9,978 bases of DNA from an uncultured Asticcacaulis sp. (lineage in GTDB: Bacteria > Pseudomonadota > Alphaproteobacteria > Caulobacterales > Caulobacteraceae): positions 1-9,978 of the forward strand of contig CAMLLA010000128.1 in NCBI GenBank assembly GCA_946480525.1, given 5' to 3'. The notes below the pieces were generated by a model, which ran no database searches, was not told the origin of the DNA, and was given only the letters and a program-made list of their open reading frames with translations. Both the position numbers and the translations under genes were made by a program. Every line of letters begins with the position of its first letter. The first letter of the stretch is position 1. Positions 1 to 6,886 of this stretch are shown here, piece after piece.

Positions 1-1317
1 GGTCTGGGACGGCGTCAGCCCCATATCGACCCAGACGTGATTGGCCGGCAGCGTCATGGTCGCCAGTTGGTCACGCGACGCCAGGACCCAGTTGCCGATG
101 ACGATCGGCGCGTTCAGAATATTCAGATTGGTGTTGCGCTCGGCGAACAGGCTGAGCGAAGAACCGGACTGTTCGAAAATGGCGAAGAATATCGCCGACG
201 ACGCCGACAGCGTCATGGCCAGAAGCAGCCGGAATCGTTCCTGGACGTTGTATTTGGTGAACATCTGCCAGATGACGTAGCCGATGATCGCCACAGTGCC
301 CGCCGTCAACGCGGTGCCGACGATCGCGTTACGCTGAACCATCAGGTAAACCACGGGCACGCAGGCAAAACCGAACAGGTAGATCAGCCATTCCTTTTTG
401 ACCGGCCCGACCTTTTCCTGAAGCATTTCGGGCTTTGGCGGTTCGCCCTTGCCCATCAGCCATGGCTTGCCAAGCGTGAAGAAAATCAGCCCCGCCAGCA
501 TGCCGATGCCGGCGACGCCAAAGCCGGCCCACCACCCGACCGTCTCGCCCAGCAGACCGCAGACAATGGCTGCCCAGAAGGAGCCGAGATTGATGCCGTA
601 GTAGTAGAACTGGAAACCGGCATCGCGGCGCGGGTCCTTGTCCGGATAGAGCTGACCGACGATCGACGAGATGTTCGGCTTCATGAAACCGACGCCCATG
701 ATGATCAGCGATAGCGACAGATAAAAAGCCTGTTCGGCCCACGGCGTCACGACCTTGACGCCCTTTTCGAACGTCCCCGCCGGCAACTCGGCCGGGATCG
801 GCGCGTCGGCCTGCAATCCCTGGATGTCATAGCCACCGTCAGCGCGACCGGTATAGGCGTAGTGCTGACCGCCGACATCGAGCTTTGCGACACGCCCCTG
901 GCCCTGGCCTTCGGTGACGAACTCATAGGTCGTCCCCTGATAGGTCAGGGTCTGGATATTGGGCTGCCCCTCGAACGCCATGCCGAAATGCCCCAGGACC
1001 AGCAGAACCGCCCCCAGCATGACCGCCTTGCGCGTGCCCAGCCACCGGTCGGCGATCAGACCGCCCAGGAGCGGCAGCAGGTAGATCAGCGTCGTATAGG
1101 AACCGTATTGCGAATTGGCGCGTTCATCGCTGAACAGGAAATGCCTGACCATGTAGTAGATCAGAAGCGCGCGCATACCATAGTAGGAAAAGCGCTCCCA
1201 GAATTCCGCGAAGAAGCAGACATACAGTCCCTTCGGGTGGTTGCGCATCTGCAGAAGGACGGGAATAGCCGTCAGGATCGTGACGAGGATCCCGGCACAA
1301 AGGACGATATTGAGCAT
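1..1317 (-). CDS. Peptide MFS transporter, POT/PTR2 family (3' end outside window)
   Basis: This inner-membrane transporter of the proton-dependent oligopeptide (POT) family would import di- and tripeptides with protons. 439 codons are visible from an ATG at 1317, and the end lies beyond the left edge. The family hallmark ExxERF is present as E38-F-W-E41-R42-F43 followed by Y45-Y46. The GGLIADRWLG segment (about 85-94) and the second PTR2 signature, FQFYYYGINLGSF (235-247), also match. Two features differ from short bacterial POT proteins such as E. coli DtpA. There is an extra hydrophobic N-terminal helix (about 2-23) before the usual first helix. There is also a roughly 75-residue hydrophilic, Gly/Tyr-rich loop (about 116-193) between transmembrane segments, probably extracytoplasmic. 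No strong ribosome binding site precedes the ATG; it was chosen because the reading matches the family from there. Upstream lie several inverted repeats that may hold regulatory sites. The family call is secure; substrate specificity is inferred. Confidence 0.93.
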   Translation of the reverse strand, partial: MLNIVLCAGILVTILTAIPVLLQMRNHPKGLYVCFFAEFWERFSYYGMRALLIYYMVRHFLFSDERANSQYGSYTTLIYLLPLLGGLIADRWLGTRKAVMLGAVLLVLGHFGMAFEGQPNIQTLTYQGTTYEFVTEGQGQGRVAKLDVGGQHYAYTGRADGGYDIQGLQADAPIPAELPAGTFEKGVKVVTPWAEQAFYLSLSLIIMGVGFMKPNISSIVGQLYPDKDPRRDAGFQFYYYGINLGSFWAAIVCGLLGETVGWWAGFGVAGIGMLAGLIFFTLGKPWLMGKGEPPKPEMLQEKVGPVKKEWLIYLFGFACVPVVYLMVQRNAIVGTALTAGTVAIIGYVIWQMFTKYNVQERFRLLLAMTLSASSAIFFAIFEQSGSSLSLFAERNTNLNILNAPIVIGNWVLASRDQLATMTLPANHVWVDMGLTPSQT

Positions 1318-1386
1318 TCTGATCTCGCAAAGGCATTGGATCGCGCTGTCGGGCACGCGACTTTTTTATGACAAGATCAGCAATTG

Positions 1387-1408
1387 GATCGTTTGGCAAG
1401 CAACGATC
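1387..1408. promoter_or_regulatory. Perfect 7-bp inverted repeat upstream of the POT gene
   Basis: GATCGTT at 1387-1393 and AACGATC at 1402-1408 are exact inverted copies separated by 8 bases. The site lies about 70-90 bases upstream of the transporter start, where an operator would be expected, and directly abuts the longer palindrome starting at 1410. It could be a binding site for a dimeric regulator. There is no U-tract on either side that would suggest a terminator. The regulator is unknown and the function is inferred from position and symmetry only. Confidence 0.35.
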
Positions 1409-1409
1409 T

Positions 1410-1485
1410 CTAGTGTCCTGATTCTGAAATTCGCGCGCTTTTGATATCGGCCTCAAGGCGAATTTCAGAATCAAAAGGACACTAG
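1410..1485 (-). repeat. Long palindromic repeat, copy 1
   Basis: The left arm 1410-1434 (25 bases) pairs completely with the right arm 1458-1485, except for three extra bases (1473-1475) bulged from the right arm. The spacer is 23 bases and carries GATATC. Read on the minus strand, the element aligns end to end with the element at 1499-1576 (about 70% identity over 76 aligned bases, counted by eye). The two are therefore inverted copies of one family. It lies between gshA and the POT gene and would form a 25-bp hairpin in a read-through transcript. No U-run follows on the minus strand, so it does not look like an intrinsic terminator. Confidence 0.85.
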
Positions 1486-1498
1486 CAACCTATTGTTT

Positions 1499-1576
1499 CT
1501 AATGCCGTTCTCGATTTCGAAGTTCGTCTCCGAGTGTGATATCAAAATCATACGAACTTCGAAATCACGACATTAA
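1499..1576 (+). repeat. Long palindromic repeat, copy 2 (diverged, opposite orientation)
   Basis: A perfect 15-bp stem is formed by 1513-1527 with 1552-1566. An outer 5-bp match pairs TAATG at 1500-1504 with CATTA at 1571-1575. The spacer is 24 bases and contains GATATCAAAA, the same core found in copy 1 read on the opposite strand. Its left arm is the longer one, corresponding to the bulged arm of copy 1. The four differences from copy 1 inside the 15-bp stem are transitions present on both arms, so pairing is kept. It begins 13 bases after copy 1 ends and lies 36 bases beyond the gshA stop. Confidence 0.85.
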
Positions 1577-1579
1577 TGC

Positions 1580-1595
1580 GGTTGCGAATGCAACC
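1580..1595. repeat. Short hairpin just downstream of gshA
   Basis: GGTTGC and GCAACC form a perfect 6-bp stem around a 4-base loop, 17 bases past the gshA stop. It could be the stem of a weak or Rho-assisted terminator or an RNA-stabilising hairpin. No run of U follows on the minus strand, so an ordinary intrinsic terminator is not supported. Confidence 0.4.
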
Positions 1596-1612
1596 ACCAT
1601 CTCCGCCTAAGC

Positions 1613-2983
1613 CTAATAGGCCTCTTCAGCGTACAACTTGCTCAGGTCGCCCTGCCATTCGCCGTGGTATTTTTCGAGCAGGCGGTCGGCCGGTGTCACG
1701 CCGGAATCGGCGATCTCAAAAAGCTCGCCAAGATAACCGGTTTCGTCGACAAAGCCGCCGGAAAGCTTGCCGCGCGATTTCAGGCCTTCGCGGGCAATAT
1801 TGAGCACGTCCATCGTCCAGTCCTTGACTGGCCGGCCGGCGATCTCGCCCTTAAGCCCGGTCTTGGCCGCCATGCTGCGCAGTGTGTTGTGATCCTCGAC
1901 GGTCCAGGTCTTCACCAGTTCCCACGCGGCTTCCAGTGCGGCCTGGTCGTACAGCAGTCCTGCCCACAACGCCGGCAGCGCGCACAGGCGGCTCCACGGA
2001 CCGGCATCGGCGCCGCGCATTTCGAGGTATTTCTTGAGGCGCACTTCCGGGAACAGGGTCGTCAGGTGATCGGCCCAGTCGTCCATGGTCGGACGTTGTC
2101 CCTGAAGTGCCGGCAGGTCGCCTTTCAGGAAGGCTTTGAAATCCTGGCCCGACGCGTCGATGTAGCCGCCATTGGCCGGCACGTTGCGCTTGACGAAATA
2201 CATCGGCACATCAAGGGCATAGCGGGCATAGCGCTCGAAACCGAAACCGTCCTGGAATACGAAATCGAGCATACCTGTGCGGTCCGGATCGGTGTCGGTC
2301 CAGACGTTGGCGCGCGCCGACAAAAAGCCGTTGGGCTTGCCCTCAGTAAACGGCGAATTGGCGAACAGGGCCGTGGCGATCGGCTGAAGCGCCAGCGACA
2401 CGCGAAACTTCAGCACCATGTCCGCCTCGGATGCATAGTCGAGATTGGCCTGGACGGTGCAGGTGCGCAGCATCATGTCGAGACCGAGATTGCCGACCTT
2501 GGGCATATAGGCCCGCATGATATTGTAGCGGCCCTTGGGCATGACCGGCGTTTCTTCGCGCGTCCACAACGGGGAGAAACCGACCCCGAGGAAGCCCAGC
2601 CCCAGTTCGGAAGCGACGGTCTTGACCTCCTGCAGGTGCTGGCCAGTCTCATCGCAAATGTCGTGGATGGTCTCGAGCGGCGCGCCGGACAGTTCGAACT
2701 GCCCGCCGGGTTCGAGCGACACGGACGCGCCCTTGCGGCTCAAGGCAATGACCTTGTCCTTCTCGTAGACCGGCGCCCAGCCGAAGCGCGTCATGCCGTT
2801 CAACATGGCCTGAATGCCATCGGGCCCTTCATAGGCCGGCCGGCGCAAGGTATCGAGATGGAAGGCGAATTTTTCATGCTCGGCGCCGATGCGCCACTGG
2901 TCGCGGGGCTTTGAGCCCTTTTCGAAATAGCCGACCAGTTCGCTGAAAGACTGAATGGGCTCCGCTTCTGAATTATAAGCCAT
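1613..2983 (-). CDS. gshA: Glutamate-cysteine ligase, plant/alphaproteobacterial type
   Basis: This cytosolic enzyme joins L-glutamate and L-cysteine using ATP (EC 6.3.2.2), the first and limiting step of glutathione synthesis. The 456-residue product belongs to the GCS2 family and closely resembles plant chloroplast enzymes rather than E. coli GshA. Recognisable blocks are RIGAEHEKF (31-39), SLEPGGQFELSG (89-100), the MPKGRY region (148-153), TCTVQANLDY (174-183), the ANSPFTEGKPNGF region (208-220), YLEMRGAD (319-326) and a C-terminal LLEKYHGEW (435-443). The length is normal and no key block is missing. The ATG at 2983 gives a family-like N-terminus; GGGA or GAGACGG upstream could serve as the ribosome binding site. 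It follows rsmE by 82 bases in the same direction, a pairing I recall from other alphaproteobacteria, so co-transcription or a short-range promoter in the gap are both possible. Confidence 0.96.
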   Translation of the reverse strand: MAYNSEAEPIQSFSELVGYFEKGSKPRDQWRIGAEHEKFAFHLDTLRRPAYEGPDGIQAMLNGMTRFGWAPVYEKDKVIALSRKGASVSLEPGGQFELSGAPLETIHDICDETGQHLQEVKTVASELGLGFLGVGFSPLWTREETPVMPKGRYNIMRAYMPKVGNLGLDMMLRTCTVQANLDYASEADMVLKFRVSLALQPIATALFANSPFTEGKPNGFLSARANVWTDTDPDRTGMLDFVFQDGFGFERYARYALDVPMYFVKRNVPANGGYIDASGQDFKAFLKGDLPALQGQRPTMDDWADHLTTLFPEVRLKKYLEMRGADAGPWSRLCALPALWAGLLYDQAALEAAWELVKTWTVEDHNTLRSMAAKTGLKGEIAGRPVKDWTMDVLNIAREGLKSRGKLSGGFVDETGYLGELFEIADSGVTPADRLLEKYHGEWQGDLSKLYAEEAY

Positions 2984-3022
2984 CCGTCTCAGTCCCTGTT
3001 ACAGTCTAATTCACCCGCCGCC

Positions 3023-3051
3023 TATATGGGACGGCGCCAACGCACAAACAA
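3023..3051 (-). promoter_or_regulatory. Possible promoter of gshA
   Basis: On the minus strand, TTGTTT (3051-3046) and CATATA (3028-3023) are separated by 17 bases, in the gap between rsmE and gshA and about 40 bases ahead of the gshA start. Each hexamer matches only part of the sigma-70 consensus, so this is a weak candidate. If real, it would let gshA be expressed independently of rsmE. Confidence 0.25.
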
Positions 3052-3065
3052 GTCAGCAATACTAA

Positions 3066-3815
3066 CTATTTCCAGTCGCCCACAGCCGCCTGATACAGCG
3101 TCAGCGCACTGATCGCAGCGGTATCAGCGCGCAGGATGCGTGGCCCCAGATTGACGGGATGGACATTGGCGAGGCCGCGCAGTGTGTTGCGTTCGACCTC
3201 ATCGAAACCGCCCTCCGGCCCGACCAGAATGGCGGACAGAGAGGGATTGGAACCCTCGACAGAAGTAAGCGCATCCAGCATTGGCCGCGTGGCCTTGTCC
3301 GTCTCGTGCGTCGAATCCTCGTCACCGAAGAATACCGCGTCGTAAGGCATATCCGCCAGCAACTTTTCGAGCTTTACCGGGGGCAAGATATCCGGCACGT
3401 CCAGCCGCTCGGTCTGTTCGGCCGCCTCCTGGGCGATCAACCGCAAGCGGTCGACATTGGTGTGATCGGCGTTCGACCTGCGCGTGATCAGCAACTGGAC
3501 CCTGGCCGCGCCCAGCTCCGTGGCCTTCTCGATGATCGTTTCCAACCGTGATCGCTTGACCAAGGCAATAAGGAGCACCGGCCCCTGCCCCACCGGCTGA
3601 GCGCGCGTCTGTTCAATCAGCGCGATGCGCACAGACTTCTTGCCGACCTCGACCAGCCGCGCCGTCCACTCGCCGTCACGGCCGTTGAAGACGGCGATCT
3701 CATCACCCACCACCTTGCGCATCACGGCGGCAAGATAACGCCCCTGCTCGGGCGGCAGGGTCAGGCCGAGGCCGGGCGTGAAATCGGGACTGTCGGAAAG
3801 ATAAAGCCGGATCAT
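3066..3815 (-). CDS. rsmE: 16S rRNA (uracil-1498-N3)-methyltransferase RsmE
   Basis: RsmE uses S-adenosylmethionine to methylate N3 of U1498 of 16S rRNA, in helix 44 of the assembled small subunit. The protein has an N-terminal PUA-like RNA-binding domain (about 1-65; RLYLSD, RYLAAVMR, FNGRDGEW) and a SPOUT methyltransferase domain. The trefoil-knot cofactor motifs are LVGPEGGF (197-204) and LGPRILRADTAA (223-234), and VKRSRLETIIEKATELG is also typical. I prefer the ATG at 3815 (249 residues) because the family begins almost directly with the RLYL strand. An upstream ATG at 3842 would add MSHALKRKL, nine residues with codon use less typical of the gene. Neither start has a strong ribosome binding site. 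It lies between a small membrane protein and gshA, all on the minus strand. Confidence 0.95.
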   Translation of the reverse strand: MIRLYLSDSPDFTPGLGLTLPPEQGRYLAAVMRKVVGDEIAVFNGRDGEWTARLVEVGKKSVRIALIEQTRAQPVGQGPVLLIALVKRSRLETIIEKATELGAARVQLLITRRSNADHTNVDRLRLIAQEAAEQTERLDVPDILPPVKLEKLLADMPYDAVFFGDEDSTHETDKATRPMLDALTSVEGSNPSLSAILVGPEGGFDEVERNTLRGLANVHPVNLGPRILRADTAAISALTLYQAAVGDWK

Positions 3816-3857
3816 GAGTTTGCGTTTAAGCGCGTGTGACATTCACCGCAAGCCCGG

Positions 3858-4169
3858 TCAATTTAACGACCAGCTCCACGTCACCAGAAGAATCGGTATC
3901 CAGCCGACAATTAACACCGGCACAGATATATAAAGGCCACGTGCATAAGGCATTAAGCGGCGTTGCACTGCCGTGTAGGACCAGGAAAGCACAGCCGCTC
4001 CGATGGCGAGTATGGCAACCCAGACGACCCAGTAAAGGCCAGCGGCTCCAGCCTCACCAAGAAGGCCATATTCGGACGATCGTTCTGCGTAACGAAACGT
4101 ATAAGCGGTTACCCAAAACAAGCCAACAATGTTTCCCAGCACGATTCCCGGTGTAACGACCGACTTCAT
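3858..4169 (-). CDS. Small three-helix membrane protein of unknown function
   Basis: This 103-residue product is not one I recognise. It has three clear hydrophobic segments, at about residues 6-24, 43-63 and 81-99. They are linked by a polar Tyr/Arg/Ser/Glu-rich stretch (YRYAERSSEYG-like, about 25-40) and a basic connection with QRRLMPYARG. The start is the ATG at 4169, preceded by GAGG at a 5-base spacing. An upstream TTG at 4187 also gives an open frame but has no such site. It ends 42 bases before the preferred rsmE start (15 before the alternative one), so it could be the first gene of an rsmE-gshA unit. Its base composition looks more AT-rich than its neighbours, which fits a poorly conserved or recently acquired gene. 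Confidence 0.7.
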   Translation of the reverse strand: MKSVVTPGIVLGNIVGLFWVTAYTFRYAERSSEYGLLGEAGAAGLYWVVWVAILAIGAAVLSWSYTAVQRRLMPYARGLYISVPVLIVGWIPILLVTWSWSLN

Positions 4170-4212
4170 CCGTCCCTCGAAAAGCAAATTGAATGACGCT
4201 CATAGCAAATAC

Positions 4213-4234
4213 TTGAACATCGTTCAATTTTTTT
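4213..4234 (+). terminator. AT-rich hairpin with a T7 run
   Basis: TTGAAC (4213-4218) and GTTCAA (4222-4227) form a 6-bp stem with a 3-base loop, followed on the plus strand by seven T. That is the shape of an intrinsic terminator for plus-strand transcription, yet no plus-strand gene precedes it. For the minus strand the run is an A-tract before the stem, a poorer terminator for the M61 gene that ends at 4242. It may act against antisense transcription or be chance in an AT-rich gap. Confidence 0.3.
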
Positions 4235-4241
4235 CTGATAT

Positions 4242-6197
4242 CTACTTCTTCTCGGCGATGATCGCATCCAGCAGGGCCGGCTTGCCCTCGATGCGTTCCA
4301 GTTGCGGATAGCGCAGGCCGCCTTTGTAATCGACCGTATAGGTCTTGTAGGTCTTGCCGCGCTTGATCAAAAGCTCGACCGGCTTGCCGTCGGCCTTGGA
4401 CGCCGCCGTCACGGCGTTTTTCAAGCCGTCGGCATCGAAGGCCTCTCCGTTGACCGCCACGACCGTCATGCCCTGCCCCAGACCCGCCTTGAAGGCCGGG
4501 CTGTCCCAGAAGACGCTCGCGATGTCGCCGGTCGCGGTCGTGATTGACAGGCCGACCGAGTAGCTGAGATCAACGATCTTCAGCTTCTTTTCGCGCGCCT
4601 TGTACCAGTTCGTCGGCTTGTCCTTGTAGACCAGCTTGTATCCGCCGCGCTCCAGGCCGTCGAGGAAGGTGCCGTCCGACGTCTCGGCGATCCGCTTTTT
4701 CAGGAAGCCTGCCCAGTCATAGGGATAGACGCGGTTCAGCGTCGCGACGACATCCTCAAATGTATAGGTTTCCGGGACATAGGACCCGTCCTTGATGCCA
4801 AAAAAGGCCGAGGCGAAATCGTCCAGCGACTTCTTGTTGCCGGTCTTTTCGCGGATCAGTGTGTCGGCGTCGAGCCAGACCAGGAGGCCTACGCTGTAAT
4901 AGTCCTCATTGCGCTGCTGGCTGGTCCAATTCTTGGGCGCACGCGCCGAAATGATCGGGTCATTGGTGGTGTCGAGCACCGGGCGCCATTTCGAGCCGGC
5001 ATAGTTGTCGTAGAGCGCAGCCGTCAGGGCCAGCGCTTCTTTGGTCATGTCCGGCGTGTACATGCCTGACCGCGCCGAAAGCATGTAGCCCCAGTACTGG
5101 GTCTGGCCTTCATAGACCCACAACAGGCTGTTCTCCATCGGCTGAAGGAAGTCGGGTTTATGCGAATCCGCGCCCCAGCGGAACTTGCCGTCCCATGAAT
5201 GGGCGAATTCGTGCGCCAGCAGGTCGCGACCGACATATTCGTTGGTCCAGTCGGTGAAATAGGCCGGCTCATGGCCGTTTTCCGACGAGCGATGATGCTC
5301 CAGGCCAATGTCGCCAAGCTCGTCCGACAGGTGGAGCAGGAAATCATAGTGGTCGTAATGCTGGGTCTTGAAGAGTTTCAGGCTCTGCGACACCAGCTTG
5401 CGGTGAATGGTAATCTGCTCGTCAGTGGCCGCCAGGTCGCCCGGCTTGTCCGCGAAGACGTTTAGCCGCACCGGCACCTGGGCACCCTGCGCCCCACCTT
5501 GAGGCGTTAAGTCGATCTGGCGGAAATACTTTCCGGCGAACATCGGTGAGTCGATAAAGTCGTTATAGGGCAACGGCTTGAAGGTCACGGCGCCGTCTGC
5601 GCCTTCCGAGCCCACCTCGAGTGCGGAGGCGTATTTCCAGCCCTGCGGCAGCTTCAAGGTCAGTTCGGTGGCGATACGGCTGGTGTAGAAACCGGCCGGA
5701 TACATGGACAGGTTTTCCCATTGCAGGTTGGCCAGGACGTCCGTCATCACGACACGGCCGGCAGCGGTCGTCATGGGCGTCAGGAAATCGAACTCGGCGG
5801 TGACTTCGGATACGCCGTCAGGTACGGCGACGTGAAAGGCCGTAACCTCCACCGGGTCGCGCAGCCAGGCGAGCGGCTTGCCTCCGGCCGAAAAGCGGAT
5901 ATTGGCGATCTTGTCGGTCTGCGGGCGCGGTGCATGCTTGCCGGGCAGCCAGCGCGGCATGACCAGCACCATGTCGCCGGCCTTGCTCACCGGAACGGTC
6001 TGGCGGACCCGCATCACCCGCTGCTGGGTGTCCGTCGCGTCGACGAAGACCCTCAATGTGCCCGGATAGGCGACGTCCTGCGACGCCGGGATCGGCGCAA
6101 CGGCAGCCGCCTGGGCCATGGCCTGGGGCGCGAGGAACGGAAAGGACAGGCAGGCGGCCAGCGCGGCGGCGCTGACGGGTGCTGGGATACAACGCAT
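4242..6197 (-). CDS. Secreted M61-family metallopeptidase (glycyl aminopeptidase-like) with PDZ domain
   Basis: This zinc metallopeptidase is predicted to be exported. Characterised M61 members include a Sphingomonas glycyl aminopeptidase, so trimming of peptide N-termini in the periplasm is plausible. The 651-residue protein has a signal peptide (cleavage probably after A28, in AMA-Q) and an N-terminal beta domain to about residue 250. The catalytic gluzincin domain contains GLEHHRSS (298-305), HEFAH (H329, E330, H333) and a downstream VYEG in which E363 is the likely third zinc ligand. A C-terminal PDZ-like domain occupies about 548-618 (VGLSI, SPAFKAGLGQGM, VVAVNGE). All expected active-site residues are present. 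The frame stays open upstream to 6338, but the start at 6197 has AAGGA six bases ahead and leads directly into the signal peptide. It follows the exported protein at 6289-6858 by 91 bases in the same direction. Confidence 0.93.
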   Translation of the reverse strand: MRCIPAPVSAAALAACLSFPFLAPQAMAQAAAVAPIPASQDVAYPGTLRVFVDATDTQQRVMRVRQTVPVSKAGDMVLVMPRWLPGKHAPRPQTDKIANIRFSAGGKPLAWLRDPVEVTAFHVAVPDGVSEVTAEFDFLTPMTTAAGRVVMTDVLANLQWENLSMYPAGFYTSRIATELTLKLPQGWKYASALEVGSEGADGAVTFKPLPYNDFIDSPMFAGKYFRQIDLTPQGGAQGAQVPVRLNVFADKPGDLAATDEQITIHRKLVSQSLKLFKTQHYDHYDFLLHLSDELGDIGLEHHRSSENGHEPAYFTDWTNEYVGRDLLAHEFAHSWDGKFRWGADSHKPDFLQPMENSLLWVYEGQTQYWGYMLSARSGMYTPDMTKEALALTAALYDNYAGSKWRPVLDTTNDPIISARAPKNWTSQQRNEDYYSVGLLVWLDADTLIREKTGNKKSLDDFASAFFGIKDGSYVPETYTFEDVVATLNRVYPYDWAGFLKKRIAETSDGTFLDGLERGGYKLVYKDKPTNWYKAREKKLKIVDLSYSVGLSITTATGDIASVFWDSPAFKAGLGQGMTVVAVNGEAFDADGLKNAVTAASKADGKPVELLIKRGKTYKTYTVDYKGGLRYPQLERIEGKPALLDAIIAEKK

Positions 6198-6203
6198 GAA
6201 ACA

Positions 6204-6208
6204 TCCTT
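6204..6208 (-). promoter_or_regulatory. Ribosome binding site fixing the M61 start
   Basis: AAGGA on the minus strand sits six bases ahead of the ATG at 6197. It supports the signal-peptide start over the longer open frame beginning at 6338, whose extra 47 residues are cysteine-rich and unlike an export signal. Confidence 0.7.
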
Positions 6209-6288
6209 GGAGGTACGCGAATTCGGGAGCGCCAGCCAAGCCCAGAATGTCAGACTTGTAAAGATGGAAACAACACCCGTACCAGGGG

Positions 6289-6858
6289 TTACTTGCGATA
6301 GTTCGCCAGCAGCGACTGGAAGACCGGCAGGAATTCATCCCGAACCGCCTGGGACCGGGCGCTGAGAGTGAAGACGATGTAGTATTTTACATTGTCGCTG
6401 TCGGCTTCCTCGCCATAGGCGACGATCTCCCAGTGACCATTGGCTTCCTGCGGTCCCGCGTCGAATATCCGGCTTTGCAGGACCTGGCCGTCAGCGGTCA
6501 CATAGTCGGCGCCGGGGCGGACCTTCAACCCGGGATGGGCGCGCTCGAACGTCGCCTGGTCGTCGGCCATAAATCCCGCCACTGTCGCAGACTGCCCCTT
6601 CAAAGGCTGGGCGTTGGCGTAGATAAAGACGTCTTCACGGCCATCCTCAGGAACCAGGAAGGCAACGTTATAGGCCTGGCTGAGACGGGTATCCTGCTCC
6701 CACTTCGGCGGTGGCGTCACTTTCGGCCACCAGCGCAGGCACAGTCCCGCGCATTTGGGGTTGTCCAGCATGGCGGTCTTGACGATTTCAGCGGATGCGC
6801 CGACCGGCGCGGCGAATACCACCGCCGCCACCACCGCCGAAACGATCGTGCGCTTCAT
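6289..6858 (-). CDS. Exported protein of unknown function with CxxxC
   Basis: I do not recognise this 189-residue protein. The N-terminus MKRTIVSAVVAAVVFAAP... is a clear signal peptide with likely cleavage after ASA (residue 23). The mature part contains C36-AGL-C40 close to the new N-terminus, then RWWPKVTPPP. An alpha/beta-looking region follows, with FIYANAQP, a Trp/Tyr-rich WEIVAYGEE and a C-terminal helix. The two cysteines could form a disulfide in the periplasm. The frame is open to a GTG at 6888, but the ATG at 6858 starts the signal peptide cleanly; the G-rich sequence ahead of it is only a weak binding site. It is followed after 91 bases by the M61 peptidase, so the two may be expressed together and act in the same compartment. 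Function is unknown. Confidence 0.8.
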   Translation of the reverse strand: MKRTIVSAVVAAVVFAAPVGASAEIVKTAMLDNPKCAGLCLRWWPKVTPPPKWEQDTRLSQAYNVAFLVPEDGREDVFIYANAQPLKGQSATVAGFMADDQATFERAHPGLKVRPGADYVTADGQVLQSRIFDAGPQEANGHWEIVAYGEEADSDNVKYYIVFTLSARSQAVRDEFLPVFQSLLANYRK

Positions 6859-6886
6859 GCCCAGCCCCCGTGCCTGCCCTATGTTC

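Larger units (their letters stand above)
1318..1612. other. Repeat-rich intergenic region between gshA and the POT gene
   Basis: This 295-base stretch has no convincing coding sequence. It separates the gshA stop from the start of the peptide transporter, both on the minus strand. It holds four inverted repeats, listed separately, that together occupy most of 1387-1595. The part nearest the transporter (1318-1386) must contain its translation signals and perhaps its promoter, but I cannot pick a clear -35/-10 pair. The short plus-strand frames crossing it have no start context or recognisable product. Confidence 0.7.

Noticed and set aside
37..714. Long plus-strand open frame opposite the POT gene
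   Set aside because: The minus strand encodes a clear POT transporter here. The plus-strand product is Arg/Asp/Gln-rich low-complexity sequence, typical of the antisense of a GC-rich gene.
1410..1576. The palindromes as intrinsic terminators of gshA
   Set aside because: The loops are 23-24 bases and no U-run follows either stem on the minus strand.
1410..1576. The repeats as a CRISPR array
   Set aside because: There are only two diverged copies in opposite orientation with long self-complementary arms. There are no regular spacers and no cas genes nearby.
1664..2914. 416-codon plus-strand open frame opposite gshA
   Set aside because: It is a full shadow of the strongly conserved glutamate-cysteine ligase. 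The product shows no recognisable motifs and there is no start context.
6198..6338. N-terminal extension of the M61 peptidase
   Set aside because: The 47 extra residues overlap the end of the preceding gene and do not look like an export signal. The internal ATG has a good ribosome binding site and a signal peptide.
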